DNA from: CAYMST01 sp964393115
GTDB lineage: Bacteria; Bacteroidota; Bacteroidia; Cytophagales; Cyclobacteriaceae
DNA length: 38,917 nt
Assembly (NCBI GenBank): GCA_964393115.1
Contig: CAYMST010000012.1
Location: forward strand, 1-38,917
Reading direction: 5' to 3'
Both the position numbers and the translations under genes were made by a program. The notes beneath the pieces were generated by a model. That model did not search any database, had not been told where the DNA came from, and saw nothing but the letters and a program-made list of their open reading frames with translations. Position 1 is the stretch's first letter, and each line of letters begins with the position of its first letter. This document shows positions 34,643-38,917 of the stretch, piece after piece.

Positions 34643-36352
34643 ATGGGCTACAACTACGTTCTTTTCCTCCTGATCTTTATTTCTTCCACAGCTTTGGCGC
34701 AATCATTCAAACAGAATGATAACAATTCGGATGGAGTCTTTTATCGGTACTATGACCAAATAGACATTCCAAAAGAGTCTCTTATGGATTGTCAACCATT
34801 CACGGGGCGTCTTCCTTACACCACAGGAAGAGGTAATTTCAGTGGTTCAGGATTTATATACCGTTTTCAAACCAGTGAAAAAGGATATGAATTATATAAA
34901 TTTCAAAAGACACCTTTAAAGCAGTTGGGAAGTTATGTGAAGTTATTACCTGAACATGTTAGGCATCTAACGTTCACGAATATTGAATTTCATGCAGTCG
35001 GTAGTGGAGTTGTAGTTTTTGCTTCGCTGATTAACAAACAAACCAATACGGTAAGTCATCAACTTATAAAGCTGACTGCTGATTTGAAATATGTTGTATC
35101 TACTGAACTAGCTAGTTTTAAAATTAAAAATAGACAGCCGAGTTGGGTTTCGGTTGTGAAGAGTAAAGATTCCAAAACTATTGGTGTATTGCGAAAGGTG
35201 ACTACTAAAGGTGAGGGACCAAAGTTTGGTAAATTTATAATTCAATTTTTCGATGATGAATTAAGTGAGTTAAATGTAGATACTCTTTCATTACCTTATG
35301 AGAAAAGGGAGCGTAATATCGTATCTAGTGGAGAAACACAGTCTGTTACCGTTTTTCCATATCGTTTTCACTCTTTTAAGTTGGGTAATGTTGAAAATGT
35401 AGCTGTTTTGGTAGGATATAATTCTGGGCCAGATATTACGTACAATAAAGACCTTCTGGATTATCAAATATATGTTAAATCCGTCGGTAATGAATATGAA
35501 AAGGTTCAGTTGGCCAAAAAAGAAAACGAGTTTTTTCACGACTGCTCAATGGAGTATGATTCAAATAGTTCGCTTGTCTTAGCCGCTTTTAAAAGTTCAG
35601 AAATAGAAAAGAATAGATATCGTTACCAAAATGTTTTTTATCAAATAGATAGTGATTTGAGTATAAAGGAGGCAAGTCATGTGCTCTCCAAGAAAGAGAT
35701 ACTTGACTTGGTCAAAATAGACTCCTTGGTAATCAATAAGATTGAGAAGTACTATCAAGAAAGTTCAAGCTCCGTAAAATTGACGGCTAAAAGGGACAAG
35801 ATTGATCCTGTTATATCACCTATTAAATTTGATAACGATAATAATCCACATGTTATCGTTTCCAATCAGCGAACAACATGTTCATCACCAACTGCCCTTA
35901 ATGCTGCCGCAATCCCAATCGGTGGGATGCAGCTTAGTATCTCAGTATCCCCTTCGTCACAATCTTCTGTAGATTGCTCAACGATATATTATGGATATAT
36001 GCACTTGAGGTTAGATGAGACCAATGATCAAATGACAGTAAAATCCTATAACTGGACTTCTGCTTACAGTAGAATGCAGATACTACACAACGGAGAGATC
36101 CTTTTTTTAGAAAATGATATTCCGTTTAATTATTTATTCCCTGAAAAGCGTCAAAAGTACTCGGCTCTATATGGTAATGTGCTGGGATTAAGAGGAGATG
36201 GTGAAACGTTTTTAATAAAGAAAAACAAAAAGAAAAAAGAGAGAATTTGGTTAGATGAATCCATGCAGCTAGATGATGGTACAGTAGTTGTATCCAAAGG
36301 AGTTGGTAAGAAAAAACAATGGTGTAACCTTGATTTATCAAATCTAGAGTAG
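34643..36352 (+). CDS. Secreted protein of unknown function
   Basis: A 569-residue protein with a clear signal peptide (MGYNYVLFLLIFISSTALAQ). The body is beta-rich with regularly spaced strands (for example ELYKFQKTPLKQLGSYVKLL, HQLIKLTADLKYVVSTELAS, FGKFIIQFFDDELSELNVDT), which would fit a beta-propeller or similar fold, but no family motif is recognised. Near residues 410-450 is a hydrophobic-Ser/Cys segment (TTCSSPTALNAAAIPIGGMQ). It has a Lys-rich patch near the C-terminus (KKNKKKKERIW) and no T9SS tail. It lies between two oppositely oriented REP-like hairpins and is followed by a hairpin terminator. No operon partner is adjacent. Confidence 0.65.
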   Translation: MGYNYVLFLLIFISSTALAQSFKQNDNNSDGVFYRYYDQIDIPKESLMDCQPFTGRLPYTTGRGNFSGSGFIYRFQTSEKGYELYKFQKTPLKQLGSYVKLLPEHVRHLTFTNIEFHAVGSGVVVFASLINKQTNTVSHQLIKLTADLKYVVSTELASFKIKNRQPSWVSVVKSKDSKTIGVLRKVTTKGEGPKFGKFIIQFFDDELSELNVDTLSLPYEKRERNIVSSGETQSVTVFPYRFHSFKLGNVENVAVLVGYNSGPDITYNKDLLDYQIYVKSVGNEYEKVQLAKKENEFFHDCSMEYDSNSSLVLAAFKSSEIEKNRYRYQNVFYQIDSDLSIKEASHVLSKKEILDLVKIDSLVINKIEKYYQESSSSVKLTAKRDKIDPVISPIKFDNDNNPHVIVSNQRTTCSSPTALNAAAIPIGGMQLSISVSPSSQSSVDCSTIYYGYMHLRLDETNDQMTVKSYNWTSAYSRMQILHNGEILFLENDIPFNYLFPEKRQKYSALYGNVLGLRGDGETFLIKKNKKKKERIWLDESMQLDDGTVVVSKGVGKKKQWCNLDLSNLE

Positions 36353-36360
36353 GCTCTTTT

Positions 36361-36389
36361 GGCTTGAGACTCTTCTTAAGCCTTATTTT
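36361..36389 (+). terminator. Probable terminator after the 34643 gene
   Basis: GGCTTGAGA-CTCT-TCTTAAGCC, a 9-bp stem with one G-T pair, followed by TTATTTT. It begins 9 nt after the stop codon. The T tract is weak. Confidence 0.6.
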
Positions 36390-36450
36390 AAGATAGGTTG
36401 ATTACCATAGAGTATAACTTTGGCGTATTCTATATAGCCATGATACCCCT

Positions 36451-36515
36451 GGCGCTTTTGTAAAGCGTGACTATCTTAAAGTTGTTTGCAGAGAAATAGC
36501 ATTTGTAATGCGGTG
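36451..36515 (+). repeat. Double-hairpin repeat, copy 2
   Basis: CGCTTT-TGT-AAAGCG (36453-36467) and GCATT-TGT-AATGC (36499-36511) with the same spacing as copy 1. Compared with copy 1, the second stem has a C-G pair changed to A-T on both sides, so pairing is kept. Confidence 0.75.
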
Positions 36516-36671
36516 GTGAAAGTGCCATTGATTCAAGAGAATGAATGACCTGATTATTATGGCAAATGATGGGATAGACTGGACACGGTTTACACAAGTT
36601 CGCTAGAAATTATGGTCTAAAATAGCTGCTAATCATATCCCACTATCATAATTGACGAATAGCTTTAGTAT

Positions 36672-36788
36672 ATGTCAGAAAAATACAAAGCCAAACTGCT
36701 TGAGGAGCCCTATTTTGTTACTTTCACTATCGTGGATTGGGTAGATTTATTTACTCGACCGGTTTATAAAGATATTGTCCCCGCCTGA
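36672..36788 (+). pseudogene. N-terminal fragment of a REP-associated tyrosine transposase (RAYT)
   Basis: A 38-codon frame: MSEKYKAKLL, then EEPYFVTFTIVDWVDLFTRP and VYKDIVPA, then stop. YFVTFTVVGWVDxFTRxxYxDI is the characteristic start of Y1-type IS200/RAYT transposases of Bacteroidota. The HUH and catalytic Tyr parts are absent. Homology breaks exactly where a REP-like hairpin begins (about 36783), so the gene was cut by deletion or insertion at that element. The remainder of the 36353-36956 gap holds repeats only. Confidence 0.75.
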
Positions 36789-36816
36789 CGCAAGTGTTTT
36801 TGACTTGCGCTGTCAG
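36785..36816 (+). repeat. REP-like hairpin, plus-oriented copy
   Basis: CTGAC-GCAAGT-GTTTTTG-ACTTGC-GCT-GTCAG, a long imperfect palindrome with a 3-nt bulge. It is directly at the broken end of the RAYT fragment. An inverted relative is at 34442-34466. Confidence 0.7.
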
Positions 36817-36916
36817 ATCAGGAAATTTGGAGTTAGGCGTAACTCTAAAAAAAGTGTCTGAAAACAATTATTTTTATCGATGTCGTTTGTTTTGATTTAT
36901 AAAATTTTGTTTTTTG

Positions 36917-36952
36917 TAAATAGTTAAGTGTATTATTACACTTAACTATTTA
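36917..36952. promoter_or_regulatory. 16-bp perfect inverted repeat just before a start codon
   Basis: TAAATAGTTAAGTGTA (36917-36932), spacer TTAT, then the exact reverse complement (36937-36952). It ends 4 nt before the ATG at 36957. A weak promoter-like pair (TTTG 36886-36889, 19 nt, GTTTTTTG 36909-36916) abuts it. It could be an operator or a leader hairpin over the ribosome-binding region. Confidence 0.7.
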
Positions 36953-36956
36953 ACTA

Positions 36957-38714
36957 ATGCGTGAATTTTTCTACATAAAAAAAGGAGTTGTCATATGTTT
37001 TTTCTGTCTTGTGAACCTGGGTTATGTTTTCTCGCAGGATCCTGACAGTTATTCCGAGTCGATCGAGATTGGCCCTGGAGCTATGCCGTCTATGGCCATA
37101 GCACAGGATTCCAGTTTACACCTAACATATGTTTCAGGAGATTATCTGATTTATTCTATTGGTGATCTAAGCGGTAATTTTAACACCATTGATACCGTTA
37201 TTGAAAACTGTTGTTTTCATGATCCAAGAATCTTTTTGGATCAGAATGATGACCCACATATTGTAGTGTCGGATGGGAACATCAGGAATCGGTATACCTG
37301 GTACACGAATAGAATTGGTGGATATTGGAGGAATAAATTTACCGTTTGGGACAGTGAATTGGACAACAGTAATAGATGCACCAGTCCAAGCATATGGGTA
37401 GATTCATTGATGAGGGCTTACATCGGAGTATTTACAGTTGGCATAAATGGCGCTGATAATGATAGATGGGGAGGGCTAGTACGAGTAGATAGCCTAGCTG
37501 CTGAAGTACCAGTAATTACGAAAAAACAGGTCATCGATGTATGGAATCCAACCGTACTGATGGTGAATGGTGAACTCTGGATCGGAGGTAGAAATAAAGA
37601 AAAAGGCGATAGAAACTATACCCTACAACAACACGATACGCTAAACCTCAACGAAAAAGGGCCCTTTTATAACCTAAGTCATGGGGTTCACGGTGAACAG
37701 GGCAGGTGTTCAGTGGATAAGTTTAGAGACATACACTGCGCTGGCACGTTGAATAAAGAAAACTATTACACTACTGGATGGTACAATACACTTTCTCGAG
37801 CCAAAAAGACGCTTCGTCCGCATCGCTACTTTACAACTAACAAAAATGCTACTGGCGCTGGTTTACCTATGATGGAGAATCACGATTCAAGTAATGTTTA
37901 CCTGCTTTATTGGTCTGGAGGACTCGATCGGGATCATAATGAACCTAAAGGGTGTGTAGTAAATAATCAGGTAACCTTCACAAGGTTCAAAGGTGATGTA
38001 CAGGAAAGTGTACATATGGCAGTAGACGATAAAGATAACATTCATGGGGATTCCTATCGGGCTACGCCTTGTATGGTTCCTCATCCCGAAAAGGGTATGA
38101 TGCTTGTCTTTACAGCATGTAAGGCGTCTGGCGAAAAAAACCTGCGTTTTACGACAATAGGACGTGGGGGAAAGGTAAGGGAGAGTCTTCCGGATGATAC
38201 AGTCACTAAAATTAGGATTACTTCTAGAAAAGATTCTGTGGTGACCCTAGGAAGAGTTTGGCGCTTATCCTACGATGTGAGTCCGTTTTTTACGAATAAG
38301 AAAATCGCCAGCGCTACATCTAGCAACGAAGATGTGATTGTTGCAAACAATACAGTACTTGAAGCAGTAGGTATTGGAACATCAGTTATTACGGTAACTC
38401 CCCAACAGGGTATGGGGTCGGATCAAATAACCATTCGTGTAAAAGAACGAGTAGTTGCAGGCCTAGATAAAAACGAAGCGGGAGAGTCCTTCGTCTTAAT
38501 GCCGAATCCGAATAGTGGGAAAGTGAAGTTTCAAACGAAACTGGATGTTCGAGCTATAGACATATTTTCGTTAGAAGGGAAAAAGTTAATCACCATTACC
38601 GAGCTAAAGAATAGTGTTATTCATTTCAAAAAGTATGGCTTAGATAATGGTACTTATGTCTTAAAAGCATACTCCAAGCAAAAAACTATTGTCCAAAAGT
38701 TTATTCTTGAATAA
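36957..38714 (+). CDS. T9SS-secreted protein with propeller-like, Big_2 and sorting domains
   Basis: A 585-residue protein. A signal peptide (IKKGVVICFFCLVNLGYVFS) is followed by a large beta-rich part, about 25-405, with repeated DxxxxxHIVVSDG-, PSIWVDSLMRAYIG- and NVYLLYWSGG-like strands resembling BNR/sialidase-like propellers. No sialidase catalytic set could be identified. A bacterial Ig-like (Big_2) domain is at about 413-498 (SYDVSPFFTNKKIASATSSN, VLEAVGIGTSVITVTP). From about 514 comes a type A T9SS sorting domain: VLMPNPNSGKVKF, AIDIFSLEGKKLI, LDNGTYVLKA, VQKFILE. It should pass the outer membrane by T9SS and be released or surface-anchored. It is monocistronic, with a palindrome before the ATG. 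The ligand is unknown. Confidence 0.82.
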   Translation: MREFFYIKKGVVICFFCLVNLGYVFSQDPDSYSESIEIGPGAMPSMAIAQDSSLHLTYVSGDYLIYSIGDLSGNFNTIDTVIENCCFHDPRIFLDQNDDPHIVVSDGNIRNRYTWYTNRIGGYWRNKFTVWDSELDNSNRCTSPSIWVDSLMRAYIGVFTVGINGADNDRWGGLVRVDSLAAEVPVITKKQVIDVWNPTVLMVNGELWIGGRNKEKGDRNYTLQQHDTLNLNEKGPFYNLSHGVHGEQGRCSVDKFRDIHCAGTLNKENYYTTGWYNTLSRAKKTLRPHRYFTTNKNATGAGLPMMENHDSSNVYLLYWSGGLDRDHNEPKGCVVNNQVTFTRFKGDVQESVHMAVDDKDNIHGDSYRATPCMVPHPEKGMMLVFTACKASGEKNLRFTTIGRGGKVRESLPDDTVTKIRITSRKDSVVTLGRVWRLSYDVSPFFTNKKIASATSSNEDVIVANNTVLEAVGIGTSVITVTPQQGMGSDQITIRVKERVVAGLDKNEAGESFVLMPNPNSGKVKFQTKLDVRAIDIFSLEGKKLITITELKNSVIHFKKYGLDNGTYVLKAYSKQKTIVQKFILE

Positions 38715-38850
38715 TGTGGTATATATCGTATCAAATCCTATCCAGAAGAAAGAAGGTTTTTTTCGAAGCTCTTGATTAAGAGGTCGAATACCATTTATGC
38801 TATATAGTGACGTGTATTTTACTCCTGTTTTTCCCTTTTTCTTCGTTAAA

Positions 38851-38889
38851 AACAAGCCTCGCCCTAGCGCTACTAGGCCTGTGTTTTTT
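38851..38889 (+). terminator. Possible terminator downstream of the T9SS protein gene
   Basis: ACAAGCCT (38852-38859) pairs with AGGCCTGT (38875-38882) with one mismatch, then G and six T. The loop of 15 nt holds TAGCGCTA. It lies about 140 nt after the stop, so it may serve another transcript. Confidence 0.5.
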
Positions 38890-38917
38890 GCCTTAAATAA
38901 GAAAAAACCAGTTTCAT

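Noticed and set aside
36830..36845. GAGTTA-GGCG-TAACTC hairpin as a terminator
   Set aside because: Not followed by a T run on either strand; it is more likely part of the repeat debris.
36957..38714. Sialidase call for the propeller-like part
   Set aside because: I could not find the Arg triad, Tyr/Glu pair or clear Asp-box series, so only a propeller-like description is justified.
38661..38855. Minus-strand 64-codon open frame at the right end
   Set aside because: It overlaps the coding end of the T9SS protein and a hairpin, with no signal or motif.

Overview
The window looks like chromosomal DNA of a marine- or soil-type Bacteroidota, most likely order Cytophagales; the species cannot be named from sequence alone. 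Evidence for the phylum: several start regions carry the Bacteroidota promoter form (TTTG, about 19 nt, TANNTTTG) instead of the usual -35/-10. Shine-Dalgarno sites are weak. One protein ends in a type IX secretion (T9SS) sorting domain, and there are DUF3857/transglutaminase proteins and Bacteroidota-style RHS proteins.

Left part (1-12.3 kb), housekeeping. On the minus strand lie two tandem DUF3857/transglutaminase-like exported proteins (the first cut by the window edge and apparently lacking the catalytic Cys), a membrane-anchored VWA protein and fabG. Divergent from fabG is lpdA (dihydrolipoyl dehydrogenase) with a clear promoter and terminator. A class I aminotransferase and prephenate dehydrogenase (tyrA) form an aromatic amino acid pair. 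A small two-helix membrane protein, sucD and a tRNA-Gln(TTG) follow on the minus strand.

Middle part (12.7-31.6 kb), a single + strand run of seven genes with gaps of about 100 nt or less, read as one operon. It encodes a secreted Cys-rich repeat protein, a coiled-coil protein with a C-terminal outer-membrane beta-barrel, a small secreted Ig/FN3-like protein, an SpvB/TcB-like 1605-residue protein, a PKD/lectin-like protein ending in a YD repeat, a 2104-residue RHS/YD protein with a variable C-terminal tip, and a cytoplasmic protein 2 nt after it. I read this as a Sec-exported, three-piece Tc/RHS-like toxin shell. The tip has a GIY-YIG (URI-fold) nuclease-like toxin, and the last gene is its probable immunity protein.

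Right part (31.6-38.9 kb), an accessory region with low gene density. It holds a paralogue of the first operon protein, a decayed IS1182-type transposase, a two-gene cassette (hypothetical plus membrane PH-like protein) between direct repeats, and a secreted protein of unknown function. It also holds a fragment of a REP-associated tyrosine transposase, several hairpin repeats in matching pairs, and a T9SS-targeted propeller/Big_2 protein preceded by a 16-bp perfect palindrome. This is the kind of remodelled ground expected downstream of a polymorphic-toxin tip.
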